From Candidatus Poribacteria bacterium (GTDB taxonomy: Bacteria; Poribacteria; WGA-4E; WGA-3G): DNA of 64,000 nt. Shown in pieces: positions 50,513 to 59,208 of this stretch. The notes beneath the pieces were generated by a model, which was not told the DNA's origin, searched no databases, and worked only from the letters and a program-made list of their open reading frames with translations. The position numbers and the translations under genes are program-made. The first letter of the stretch is position 1, and the number at the start of each line of letters is the position of its first letter. Where the stretch lies: NCBI GenBank assembly GCA_022820835.1, contig JAJEET010000085.1:1-64000 (forward strand). Reading direction: 5' to 3'.

Positions 50513-51601
50513 CTAATGATCTTCGCTATCTATTTTACTACTGTCTACCTGCCCTGTTTCGGGGATAACCGAAACCGCCGACACTGCTTTCAACACAACA
50601 GTATCACCAACTTGGAAAAGGCAGTTATAGTCGGTCTGGACGGAGTAGTGCTGTCCATCCACTTCAACGTGGTATGTGTAATCGTGTCCCTTGAACGCCT
50701 GTCCGATGATGCGTCCGGTTTTTGCGCCGCTATTCCAAGAATCGGATGCCAGCATTTTTAGACATTCTGGACGGATTGATAAAAGCACATCTCCAGCAAC
50801 TTGACCGTCCACCTTTACACGTCCGAAGGGTGTCTGTGCGAACCCGTTTTGCACATAAGCTTCAATGAAGTTCGTCTGTCCGAGGAAATCCGCGACATAA
50901 GCTGTTTTCGGCTGTCGATACACGACTTCCGGCGTACCGACCTGTTCAAGTGTTCCTTCTTTCATCACTCCCAAGCGTTCAGCGAAACTTAACGCCTCTT
51001 CTTGTGAATGTGTAACGAGTACGGCACTAATACCTGCTGCCTTTAGAAGTGCGCGGACTTCATCACGTGTTGTCTGTCGTAATCCTGGGTCCAGACTTGA
51101 GAACGGTTCATCTAAGAGTAGCAGCTTAGGACGTGCAATGATCGCGCGTGCCAAGGCGACGCGCTGCTGTTCACCACCAGAAAGGTGGTGTGGCATCCGT
51201 GTCTGCAGTTGCGTCAAACCGACCATACCAAGTACGTCTAATGCTCTCTCGCGTCTCACTCTTTTGGTTGCTTTTCGGAGCCCGAAGGCGACGTTCTCAA
51301 AGACATTTTTGTGTGGAAAGAGGGCATAGTCCTGAAACACGAAACCGATACCTCGAGCCTCCGCCGGAACATAGGTGTCGGCATCGGAGAGTATCTGCTT
51401 CTCCATAATGACTGTTCCGGTGTCCGCTTGTTCAAAACCCGCTATAATCCGTAAGGTCGTCGTTTTTCCGCAACCGCTCGGACCCAAGAGCGCGAAAATT
51501 TCACCCGGATAGACACTGAAACTGACGTTTTTTATGGTTGGCAGTTGGTTAGTTCCGAACCGTTTTGTAAGTGCGTTTACTATGAGTAGTGGTGTAGGCA
51601 T
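50513..51601 (-). CDS. ABC transporter ATP-binding protein (Fe3+/spermidine-type, with TOBE domain)
   Basis: 362 aa from ATG 51601 (MPTPLLIV); a TTG two codons earlier is also open. Walker A LLGPSGCGKTTTLR, Q-loop FVFQDYALFPH, signature LSGGEQQRVALARAI, Walker B LLLLDEPFSSLD, H-loop VLVTHSQEEA. After about 240 a C-terminal TOBE region (VLLSIRPECLKM, GRIIGQAFKGHDYTYHVEVDGQ) places it with FbpC/PotA/CysA-type importers. No permease or binding protein is next to it, so it is an orphan ATPase here and the substrate is open. Confidence 0.88.
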   Translation of the reverse strand: MPTPLLIVNALTKRFGTNQLPTIKNVSFSVYPGEIFALLGPSGCGKTTTLRIIAGFEQADTGTVIMEKQILSDADTYVPAEARGIGFVFQDYALFPHKNVFENVAFGLRKATKRVRRERALDVLGMVGLTQLQTRMPHHLSGGEQQRVALARAIIARPKLLLLDEPFSSLDPGLRQTTRDEVRALLKAAGISAVLVTHSQEEALSFAERLGVMKEGTLEQVGTPEVVYRQPKTAYVADFLGQTNFIEAYVQNGFAQTPFGRVKVDGQVAGDVLLSIRPECLKMLASDSWNSGAKTGRIIGQAFKGHDYTYHVEVDGQHYSVQTDYNCLFQVGDTVVLKAVSAVSVIPETGQVDSSKIDSEDH

Positions 51602-51700
51602 TGCCAAGTACCCTGCCTTTGAAGGCGAGGTTTCCGTCCCAAAAGTTTTGATGATTTATAGTGAAACCTTAGAATTAATTAGACATTTTCTGCGAGTAGA

Positions 51701-51730
51701 ACCCCCCCTAACCCCCCTTATCAGGGGGGA
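51701..51730. repeat. CCCCCTAACCCCCC-TTATCAGGGGGG element, copy 2
   Basis: ACCCCCCCTAACCCCCCTTA then TCAGGGGGGA; close to 48385-48412. Lies between the ABC gene start and the DUF6785-like gene end. Confidence 0.55.
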
Positions 51731-51869
51731 ATTGGGTCATTTGTAGATGTCAATATATTTTTATACTTTACCATAGTTTTTATTTTGACTTGCAAACATG
51801 CTCTCTTTGAGGTAAGATTTCCGACCTATGGAACGTATTCAGGTTTTTGATTGTCAAACTCGCGTTAAT

Positions 51870-53801
51870 CTAAAGCGTGTGTCCGGCACCAGACGATGGC
51901 ATATAGAGGTTCAATGCGAAACTGATGAGACTTAGAAGGCTACGCGGGATGTAATCGCCCAGGACGAGTCCAAGGAAAAACGGGATCGCTTTCCGATACG
52001 TCTGCCATCCCCAAAATCGAAGGATAAGAAACTTGATGAACCAACTCACCATCACCGGAAACCAGAAATAGATCAACCCGCCCCACGATGCGCCTGAAAG
52101 TACGTAACCCGACGGGTGAAGTGTCCACCACAACAAGCGTGTCCGCAAAAGATGGAGGAGAAACACGAAACCGAACCCACCACACATAAAAGTGATCGCG
52201 CTAAAATCTGGTTCTTTCGGATGCTGAAGCCAGCTCTGTAGCGGGTTAAAACTCTCCCATCCGAAGCGTCCGACGACCCCTTGGCACTGCGCAAGTACGC
52301 CGTATTGGTATGCCACCTGCAAATATGTCCAGAATGTCGCTAAGGCGCCGACCCCAATAGCGAGTGCCATCCCGAGGATCAAGGTTTTGCCTGGCATTCC
52401 CGAACGCTCGCCGATCCGTAGCGATTCGATCTGGTTTGGCATCGGATGTGAACGGTTACAACGGTTAAACGCGTAAAGGAAGGTCATGATCGTCAGGTTG
52501 GCTGCCCCGAGCTGCCGTGTGCCGAACATACTGAGCATCATCTGGCGCGGATTGATGCCTATGACTTCATGGTAGGGCGGGCCGAGTTCAGCACGCACGC
52601 GTCCTATGGCTATAGCGAATGCGATGAACAGCGCGTAGAACACACCGATTGCCCAGAGGGACATCCCCGCTGCATAACAGAAACCGAATACGAGTCCAAT
52701 ACTCAGCAGCGTCAAAACTGCGACTGTCCTATAAGAGAGCGGTTCGTTACTATCGTCCCCTCGTTCACGACCGATGACGTTTTGAAAGAAGCGGACGAAG
52801 TGGCGGCGTGCCATCCAGAGTGTCAACACTGCGATACCGACCCACGCGCCGGACGCGCGATCGTTAAGATGTAAAACGCTGATGTTGGTGACACCGACTG
52901 CACTTGCAATGACACGTTCTGCCCGCGTCAACCAAAAGAAAAACCACGTTGAGAATGCCAGATCAAGCGGCATGAAGTAGGTCAGTCCGACAATCGCCAG
53001 ATTAAAAGACATAGACGCATAACCGATGGCGTTCCATGGACGTTCCGTAAAATGTTGGTCGAGCCTATAGTTCGGCGGTAGTGCTGGGATAACAGGAAAA
53101 ATATCGTGTAACCCAGCGAGCACCCTTAACAAGGCAGCGATACCGAACCCGAACCAGAGCACACGGGATCGAAAGAAATTGCGGTTCGTCGTCATCTGCA
53201 ACGGCAGATGTGTAAGTGGGAAACTCAGTTTCTCACGCTCCATCCACTGCTTACGGAGGAGCAGCCCTAAACAGAGGAGTGAACCGTAGAGGATAAATAT
53301 GAATCCCGACCAGAGCAGTGCCGGTCTCACCCAGATACGGAGATGTTCTATCCAATAGATACTCGATTCGCCTTCGTAATATCCTGCTAAAAGCTCGAAT
53401 TCGTGTACCGTCAGCCACGCTGGAATATGGTGGAGAAAGAGTTGTGCCCATTCGTTTTCTGGGGTCGCGAACCAGAAGGGATGCGCAAGCGTCCCCATTA
53501 GAATTGCCATCATCGCGTGCCCGGAGATCGTGGAGACCATCGTCACCATGATATAGATCAGGAGCAGTTCTGCAGGCGTGAACGCGATACGTGGCGAAAA
53601 TTTGCGGAGTAGGACGTTGAAAGCGATGAGAACAACGAGTGTGAAAACGGCGTTGGAGAACGGTGAAACCAGCGTGTAGACGGCGTACCAGAGTTCACTG
53701 GCGATTCCCACCCAATACGCGTTAACAATAACTAAGATTAATCCGACAACGAGTGCCTTTTTTGTCACGACATCCGGTGGGTTCGCAGTTCTGGAATTCA
53801 T
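51870..53801 (-). CDS. Large polytopic membrane protein, DUF6785/DUF6784-like
   Basis: 643 aa with about 14 hydrophobic helices. N-terminal part GLILVIVNAYWVGIASELWYA and PFSNAVFTLVVLIAFNVLLRKFSPR..FTPAELLLIYIMVTMVSTISGHAM; middle with REKLSFPLTHLPLQMT and YFMPLDLAFSTWFFFWLTRAERV; then RVRAELGPPYHEV and RSHPMPNQIESLRIGERSG. I associate this arrangement with the DUF6785/DUF6784 pair, distantly like oligopeptide-type transporters, common in Planctomycete- and Poribacteria-like genomes. Function unproven. It ends 10 nt after the start region of... its own stop precedes the ABC gene gap; upstream lies ctpA, 10 nt away, so these two may be cotranscribed. Confidence 0.75.
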   Translation of the reverse strand: MNSRTANPPDVVTKKALVVGLILVIVNAYWVGIASELWYAVYTLVSPFSNAVFTLVVLIAFNVLLRKFSPRIAFTPAELLLIYIMVTMVSTISGHAMMAILMGTLAHPFWFATPENEWAQLFLHHIPAWLTVHEFELLAGYYEGESSIYWIEHLRIWVRPALLWSGFIFILYGSLLCLGLLLRKQWMEREKLSFPLTHLPLQMTTNRNFFRSRVLWFGFGIAALLRVLAGLHDIFPVIPALPPNYRLDQHFTERPWNAIGYASMSFNLAIVGLTYFMPLDLAFSTWFFFWLTRAERVIASAVGVTNISVLHLNDRASGAWVGIAVLTLWMARRHFVRFFQNVIGRERGDDSNEPLSYRTVAVLTLLSIGLVFGFCYAAGMSLWAIGVFYALFIAFAIAIGRVRAELGPPYHEVIGINPRQMMLSMFGTRQLGAANLTIMTFLYAFNRCNRSHPMPNQIESLRIGERSGMPGKTLILGMALAIGVGALATFWTYLQVAYQYGVLAQCQGVVGRFGWESFNPLQSWLQHPKEPDFSAITFMCGGFGFVFLLHLLRTRLLWWTLHPSGYVLSGASWGGLIYFWFPVMVSWFIKFLILRFWGWQTYRKAIPFFLGLVLGDYIPRSLLSLISFALNLYMPSSGAGHTL

Positions 53802-53811
53802 ATTCAGCCAG

Positions 53812-55356
53812 TTATTCCTCAGAGACCGCGTCCGGTTCTATAGGCGTATCGGCTTGCGTCGTTGAGGGCGGTTCCGTATCCTCTGGTGGGTTGAGGAATT
53901 TCGCAACTTCATCGGCGTTAATGATACGAATTGCTTCTTGCAGCTGCCGATCGTACGCTAAATCGACGACCTGTTCAATACCGACATAAAGATTGTAGAC
54001 CTGTTCAACGCTCTGCTTCAGCCACTTTAGACTGACGTAGATACGTTCTTCTTCGAGTTGCTGCTGGAGTGTGGGGAGTTCAGTTTCAAGCAGGGAGAAA
54101 TCTTTCGGAATTTCACCTGGGCGTGTGTGGTGGTCATCAATCCATTTTGTGATGAAATCCCTGAATGTATCGCTCTTTTCCGCCTTTCGCAGCATTATCG
54201 CCTCTACGTCGTCAGGTTCATCGTCAGCGATAGCGACTTGTGGGGTGATACCGGTTTCGTTAATTGAGGTGCCGTTTGGTGTATAGTAGGTGGAGATCGT
54301 CAGTGACATGGCGCCACCATCTGGGAGTTCGTAACGTTTTTGGACGACCCCTTTGCCGTAGGTTTTCTGTCCAACGAGGATACCGCGACGTGTATCCTTA
54401 ATCGCCCCTGCCACGATTTCCGATGCACTTGCACTGTATTCATTGACGAGGACAATAAGCGGGATCTCTGGCGGACACAGCAGTTTCGATGTCGCTGGGT
54501 ATTGTTCATCAAATTCGCTCTTTCTACCTTTGGTCGAAACGATAAAACCTTTATTAATAAAGGCATCGGCGATGTGATATGCAGCGTTTAGCAAGCCGCC
54601 CTGGTTGTCCCGTAGGTCCAAGATAAGTGCCTTCATACCGGCGGCTTCGTGTGCTTTGAATGCATCGTTAAACTCTTCTTCTGTACCGTCTGTCCGTCTA
54701 CTCCCGATAAAACTTGTGATGCGGATATAACCGATGTCGTCTTGAAGCATGGTGGACTTAACGCTATTGATAGAAATCCTGCCGCGCGTTAATGTCACAT
54801 CGAATGGGTCAAGAAATTTACGTTGCACAGTGATTGTCACATCTGTATTGATTTTACCTCTGAGTATATCAACAACATCGTCGCGTGTCATGCCGGTTCT
54901 TTCACTGAGGTGTATCCGTTTGCCGTCAACTTTAGTAATATAGTCGCCTGCTTGGAGTTTCGCTCTTGAGGCGGGTGTATTCGGGAACGGTTTAGAAATT
55001 TTGATGAAGCCGCGATGGTCCTTGTAGATCTGGATACCGAGTCCGCCATATTCCGCGTTGTAGAGGTTTTCAACTGCACGCTGATGCTCGCGTCGTGAGA
55101 CGTAGTAGGTGTATGGGTCATTCAGGGCTGCCAGCGCACCCTTAACCGCCCCACGATACATATCATTATTATCTTCTATCGGTTTATAGTAATTCGATTC
55201 GGCGATTTGGATGGCTCTTGTAATCGTTGCGCTTAGGACATCACGCGTGATGCGTCCGTCCCGACTCATTGCATCTTTTTCACTCGGATTGATAAGTAGA
55301 AGTGGGATAGCAACTGCAACAAGCAGGACTATGAAGGACAATGTGTATCTTTTCAT
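53812..55356 (-). CDS. ctpA: C-terminal processing peptidase, S41 family
   Basis: 514 aa. Signal anchor (YTLSFIVLLVAVAIPLLLI), then a PDZ domain (about 100-185: YGGLGIQIYKDHRGFIKISKPFPNTPASRAKLQAGDYITKVDG). The protease core has GYIRITSFIG, LILDLRDNQGGLLNAAYHIAD, catalytic Ser in NEYSASASEIVAGA and catalytic Lys in GQKTYGKGVVQ. The end is a Thr/Pro/Glu-rich tail. CtpA-type proteases trim or degrade envelope proteins in the periplasm. A promoter lies at 55397-55425. Confidence 0.93.
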   Translation of the reverse strand: MKRYTLSFIVLLVAVAIPLLLINPSEKDAMSRDGRITRDVLSATITRAIQIAESNYYKPIEDNNDMYRGAVKGALAALNDPYTYYVSRREHQRAVENLYNAEYGGLGIQIYKDHRGFIKISKPFPNTPASRAKLQAGDYITKVDGKRIHLSERTGMTRDDVVDILRGKINTDVTITVQRKFLDPFDVTLTRGRISINSVKSTMLQDDIGYIRITSFIGSRRTDGTEEEFNDAFKAHEAAGMKALILDLRDNQGGLLNAAYHIADAFINKGFIVSTKGRKSEFDEQYPATSKLLCPPEIPLIVLVNEYSASASEIVAGAIKDTRRGILVGQKTYGKGVVQKRYELPDGGAMSLTISTYYTPNGTSINETGITPQVAIADDEPDDVEAIMLRKAEKSDTFRDFITKWIDDHHTRPGEIPKDFSLLETELPTLQQQLEEERIYVSLKWLKQSVEQVYNLYVGIEQVVDLAYDRQLQEAIRIINADEVAKFLNPPEDTEPPSTTQADTPIEPDAVSEE

Positions 55357-55396
55357 GACAGTTTCCTCAGTGTTTTGGGATTGGATTATTCTGACT

Positions 55397-55425
55397 ATTT
55401 TAACACGGATTCAGGATTAACGCAA
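55397..55425 (-). promoter_or_regulatory. Promoter of ctpA
   Basis: Minus strand TTGCGT (55420-55425), 17 nt, TAAAAT (55397-55402), about 40 nt before the ATG. Confidence 0.55.
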
Positions 55426-55484
55426 TATAATTTTTTTATTCCGTTTTGCAGACGGGGTTTTGTAACCTCACTTTTCACGAAAAC

Positions 55485-56396
55485 TTACCGATCCGTTGGC
55501 GGTTGGGTCTTCCACCGATTGTGAAGCCACAACCACTGTTCTGGGTATTTATGGATGTACGTCTCTAATTGTTTCAGCATCTGTGTTGTATAGCGTTCCA
55601 CATCGCTTTCAAAATCGTCCGTCGGTTCGGGGTAGATAGCTGGTGAGATATAGATATAGTGCCGGTCATCTGGTTGGCGAATACTGAGTGAGAAGATAAG
55701 CGGTGCGCCTGTTCTCAGTGTCAGAACAGCAGGACCGCGCACTGCTGAGGCCGGTTTCCCTAAAAAGTTAACGAAGACACCTTCTGAGCCAGCATTTTGA
55801 TCCGCAAAAAATCCAATGGCTTGGTTGTTTTTCAAGGCGCGCAGGGTTTCCCGGACAGCCCGCTTCCGTGGAATCAGTTTCAGACTCAGCTGCTCACGGT
55901 GCCGCCATAAGTAGGTGTTGAGTAACTCGTTTTTCAGCGGAAAAGCGATCGCTTTCGCGCGATTCGGTATTAGCGCACCGTAGACGAGCGATAAGAGTTC
56001 CCAGTTCCCGAAATGCGCCAAAAACACAATCGCACCTTTTTCTCCCTCTAAAGCCGTATACAGATTTTCTTGACCTTCTACTGTGACGTGATCCCAGATA
56101 TTCTCGGCATTAAGTTTCGGAAACCGAAGGAATTCGACGCAGGTTTTGCCGACATTGACAAAGCTCGCCTTACAGATTTCCGTGCGCTGCTTGGCTGTGA
56201 GATCATCACCGAACGCAATCTGTAAATTATTTAGGGCGATCTCCCGTCGTTTCTTGACGAGAGTGTAATATAACATCCCCATGCCGCGCCCGATCTGCAT
56301 TGCCCACCCTTTCGGAAGGCATCGGCACCCCCAACCGAAAGTAGCCACTATCCGGTATATGCATCTGTCTTTCCACGTGCGCTGCTCATTCGACAT
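55485..56396 (-). CDS. LpxL/HtrB-type lipid A acyltransferase-like protein
   Basis: 303 aa. HAD acyltransferase motif FLAHFGNWELLSLVYG (H-x4-E, about 125), later RKRAVRETLRALKNNQAIGFFADQNAGSEGVFVNFLGKPASAVRGPAVL and the C-terminal TQMLKQLETYIHKYPEQWLWLHNRWKT, all typical of LpxL/LpxM. These enzymes add secondary acyl chains to lipid A at the inner membrane, which fits a diderm cell. Transcribed from the promoter at 56439-56467. Confidence 0.9.
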   Translation of the reverse strand: MSNEQRTWKDRCIYRIVATFGWGCRCLPKGWAMQIGRGMGMLYYTLVKKRREIALNNLQIAFGDDLTAKQRTEICKASFVNVGKTCVEFLRFPKLNAENIWDHVTVEGQENLYTALEGEKGAIVFLAHFGNWELLSLVYGALIPNRAKAIAFPLKNELLNTYLWRHREQLSLKLIPRKRAVRETLRALKNNQAIGFFADQNAGSEGVFVNFLGKPASAVRGPAVLTLRTGAPLIFSLSIRQPDDRHYIYISPAIYPEPTDDFESDVERYTTQMLKQLETYIHKYPEQWLWLHNRWKTQPPTDR

Positions 56397-56438
56397 CCCA
56401 TATTTCCTTTATCCGTAGTACCTGATAATAATAGATAG

Positions 56439-56467
56439 AGTATACCATATTCGTGCGTTTATGGCAA
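56439..56467 (-). promoter_or_regulatory. Promoter of the LpxL-like gene
   Basis: Minus strand TTGCCA (56462-56467), 17 nt, TATACT (56439-56444). Confidence 0.6.
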
Positions 56468-56498
56468 TGCATTCGTATGTTTGAAAATGCTTATACAC

Positions 56499-56528
56499 TT
56501 GACAAAAGCGGCTTAGAACCTGTAAAAT
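56499..56528 (+). promoter_or_regulatory. Promoter of the membrane protein and MoxR-type group
   Basis: Plus strand TTGACA (56499-56504), 18 nt, TAAAAT (56523-56528), 41 nt before ATG 56569. Divergent from the LpxL-like promoter. Confidence 0.7.
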
Positions 56529-56568
56529 AGCGCCATAGTTACTACATATCTCACGAAATTAGGAACGG

Positions 56569-57501
56569 ATGTTAGAATCAACTGAGGCACCACAATCAAA
56601 TAAAAGCCATAAGGTGATGCTGCAGCCGATGGGACTTGCCGGTATTTTAGATACTGCGTTGAGTCTCTACCGGCGGAATTTCGGCGTGTTCTTTGGGATA
56701 GCTGCCCTCTATTTTGTCTTAATAGCGGCGCAAGAGTTTCTCGTCGTCTTTTTATTGGAAAAATCCGACACGCCGAATCTTGAGGGGTTTATTTCTGATG
56801 TTGATGTTGTGTTGGACGGGTTTATCGGCATGTTAAACGTAGGAATATTGGTCGTTGCCTGCAGTGAAATTTATTTGGGTGGACCGGTCACAATTCAAAT
56901 TGCCTTACGACGTTTCAGTTCTCGATTTTTGGGGTATCTTGGTGCTTCGTTGATCTATTTATTCGTCGGTTATATGTGGATGCTGGATTCATTGGGAGAT
57001 TCGAGTCTGGTCAATCTGTTCCGCATTGGCTTTTTTCCGTTTTTATGTTTCTATTTGATCAGTTGGGTTTTCTACGGTCCAGTCGTTTTACTTGAAGAAC
57101 CTATAGCCGTGCAGGCACTGGGACGCAGCAAGGGATTAGTTCGAGGCACCTGGAGGCGGGTCTTCGGAATAGTGCTGGCGATTACACTATTTTGTCTTGC
57201 TATTGATTATATCCTTGGCAGCTCCTTTGGTGTCATTCTCGCTTTGTTTGGAGTTGTTCGGGATGGCAGTTTAATGGAGACAGTCAGATCGCTGTTCGGG
57301 ATGAAATATATTTTTGATAGACCTACATCTGTAGATACGTCAATTATGTATTTGGTCTACCTTGCTGTAGAAACGTTTTCGCTCCCAATTTATGGGATCG
57401 GTGTGACGCTGCTCTACTTCGATTTACGCATCCGGAAAGAGGCTTTCGATATTGAGATGCGAGCACAGAGTAGGGCACATAGTACACAAGGTTTGATGTA
57501 A
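56569..57501 (+). CDS. Polytopic membrane protein, first of two paralogues
   Basis: 310 aa with about six transmembrane helices. Starts with a soluble leader, then MGLAGILDTALSLYRRNFGVFFGIAALYFVLIAA; later WVFYGPVVLLEEPIAVQALGRSKGLVRGTWRRVFGIV and the end YGIGVTLLYFDLRIRKEAFDIEM. The 'aL.RS..L..G.w.R.fgi' and 'LYFDLRIRKEAFDIE' motifs resemble glycerophosphodiester phosphodiesterase membrane-domain or YciC-like proteins. The next gene is a clear paralogue. Role unknown; by position linked with the DUF4129-MoxR group. Confidence 0.8.
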   Translation: MLESTEAPQSNKSHKVMLQPMGLAGILDTALSLYRRNFGVFFGIAALYFVLIAAQEFLVVFLLEKSDTPNLEGFISDVDVVLDGFIGMLNVGILVVACSEIYLGGPVTIQIALRRFSSRFLGYLGASLIYLFVGYMWMLDSLGDSSLVNLFRIGFFPFLCFYLISWVFYGPVVLLEEPIAVQALGRSKGLVRGTWRRVFGIVLAITLFCLAIDYILGSSFGVILALFGVVRDGSLMETVRSLFGMKYIFDRPTSVDTSIMYLVYLAVETFSLPIYGIGVTLLYFDLRIRKEAFDIEMRAQSRAHSTQGLM

Positions 57502-57560
57502 AGCGTGAAATGTGATACAATGGTGTATATACAATGACTTTTCTTAGGTTTGGAGGAACT

Positions 57561-58475
57561 ATGAACGAACACAACAATTTAGCACACTCAGAAAGCGATG
57601 AAACTGTTTCTACCCCGCTACAGCAGATGTCTCTTGTCGATATCCTTGACGGAATGTTCAACCTCTATCGGAGCCACTTTCGACTGTTTTTGGGTATCGT
57701 CGTTATTTATCTCGTGTTCGGATTTGTGCTTAACCTGATTTCTGTGTCAGTCATTATGGGGGCGACATCGGTCCCAAACGTTATGATTATTACAGTCCTG
57801 ACGACTATGGCGAGTGTCTTGTTCGCTTATTGGATCGGTTGGGGATTGGTTTACGCGAGCACGCAGGTGTACTTAGGCAGAGATATTACCTCTCAGGCAT
57901 CTTTAAAACAAGCATCAGGAAATTATTTTCGACTGCTCGGCAGCACATTCCTCTACTATCTGGTTGTGGTGTGTTTATCAATTACGATTATCGGTATCCC
58001 GTTCGCCATCTATTTCGCGTTCCGATGGGCATTCTTCGCGTTTCCTGTATTGTATGAGGGGACGACGGCGAGGAACGCGTTGCGACGGAGTACGGAATTG
58101 GTTAAAGGGACTTGGTGGCGTGTCTGTGGAATCATGATAGCGATTTCTCTGATCGCTTTCATGATAATGTTTATATTGCAGACCTCCTACGGAATGATCT
58201 TCTCCGCATTCATAGGGAATACTGGCGCAGAGGGTGCTAACTTATATCAGACGCTTCTTCGCCTATTTGCGCCGTCACCGAATGATGTCGGATGGGGATT
58301 TTACATTATTCACACATTAGGTTCTTTAATTATTGCTGGGTTCATTATGCCGATCGGCACCATCGGTTACGCGCTCCTCTACTTTGACCTCCGGATCCGG
58401 AAAGAGGCTTTTGATATTGAGAGGATGGCAGCAGACGTAGAGACGAATCGAGAGGCACTTCCGAGCGAAGAATAA
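57561..58475 (+). CDS. Polytopic membrane protein, second paralogue
   Basis: 304 aa from ATG 57561, with GGAGG 4 nt upstream; nine earlier codons are open. Same layout as the gene at 56569: MSLVDILDGMFNLYRSHFRLFLGIVVIYLVFG, FPVLYEGTTARNALRRSTELVKGTWWRVCGIM and an end with IGYALLYFDLRIRKEAFDIERM. Six transmembrane helices. It follows its paralogue by about 60 nt, so tandem duplication is likely. Confidence 0.82.
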   Translation: MNEHNNLAHSESDETVSTPLQQMSLVDILDGMFNLYRSHFRLFLGIVVIYLVFGFVLNLISVSVIMGATSVPNVMIITVLTTMASVLFAYWIGWGLVYASTQVYLGRDITSQASLKQASGNYFRLLGSTFLYYLVVVCLSITIIGIPFAIYFAFRWAFFAFPVLYEGTTARNALRRSTELVKGTWWRVCGIMIAISLIAFMIMFILQTSYGMIFSAFIGNTGAEGANLYQTLLRLFAPSPNDVGWGFYIIHTLGSLIIAGFIMPIGTIGYALLYFDLRIRKEAFDIERMAADVETNREALPSEE

Positions 58476-58578
58476 AAAGGGAGGACCTTTACCTATTCTT
58501 TTTAGTGCCGATATGGGCGATTTTAACAACACATCTTTATTTTCAACGCGTAGACGCAAACAAAGAGGCGACATAACT

Positions 58579-59208
58579 GTGAAGGAACGTATCTATTTTT
58601 GGGGCATCGTCTGTTTTCTGAGTTTCTCTGTGCCGTTCACAATAGCGGCGGCAGAGGAACAAGCGTTCCGAGATGAATTGGAGACACGCCGTGACGGTGC
58701 GGAGGTCTCCTATAAGAGATACCGTCAGGATTTAGATAAGATCCTCAACCCGCGTGTATGGGATGCCGACCTCAGATGGGTCCTGTTTCCACTCGCAGCT
58801 GCGGTGCTGGGGGTTATGGTTATCTTTTTTGTTCGGCAAATTCGGATGAACCTTATCAGCGAGGCACACGACGACGTAACAGAGGCGGAATTGGCGCGTG
58901 TGGATACCGAGAGAGTCGCACTCGCACACGCGGAGACCGCGGAGGCAGCGAGCGACTTTCGGGGCGCACTCCGCTACCTCTACCTCTCAGCGATTTTGCA
59001 TCTCCAAGAACGCGGCGTACTCCCTTACGATAAGAGTCTCACCAATCGTGAATACCTCCACCAAGCACAAAATGACACTGACCTGTACGCCGCACTCGGA
59101 CCTGCAATAAAAGTTTTTGATGAGGTATGGTACGGATATAAACCGTGTGATGCGGAGACCATCGCAAATTACCGCAGCCTACTCCAAAAAGTCTATGCAA
59201 GGAACTGA
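58579..59208 (+). CDS. DUF4129-domain membrane protein
   Basis: 209 aa from GTG 58579, chosen because a signal sequence follows at once (FWGIVCFLSFSVPFTIAAA); the longer frame from 58513 has no ribosome site. A second transmembrane helix (VLFPLAAAVLGVMVIFFV, about 73-90) precedes the cytoplasmic DUF4129 segment: AEAASDFRGALRYLYLSAILHLQERGVLPYDKSLTNREYL and VFDEVWYGYKPCD. Such proteins recur next to MoxR/DUF58 genes. The stop overlaps the next gene by 14 nt. Confidence 0.85.
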   Translation: MKERIYFWGIVCFLSFSVPFTIAAAEEQAFRDELETRRDGAEVSYKRYRQDLDKILNPRVWDADLRWVLFPLAAAVLGVMVIFFVRQIRMNLISEAHDDVTEAELARVDTERVALAHAETAEAASDFRGALRYLYLSAILHLQERGVLPYDKSLTNREYLHQAQNDTDLYAALGPAIKVFDEVWYGYKPCDAETIANYRSLLQKVYARN

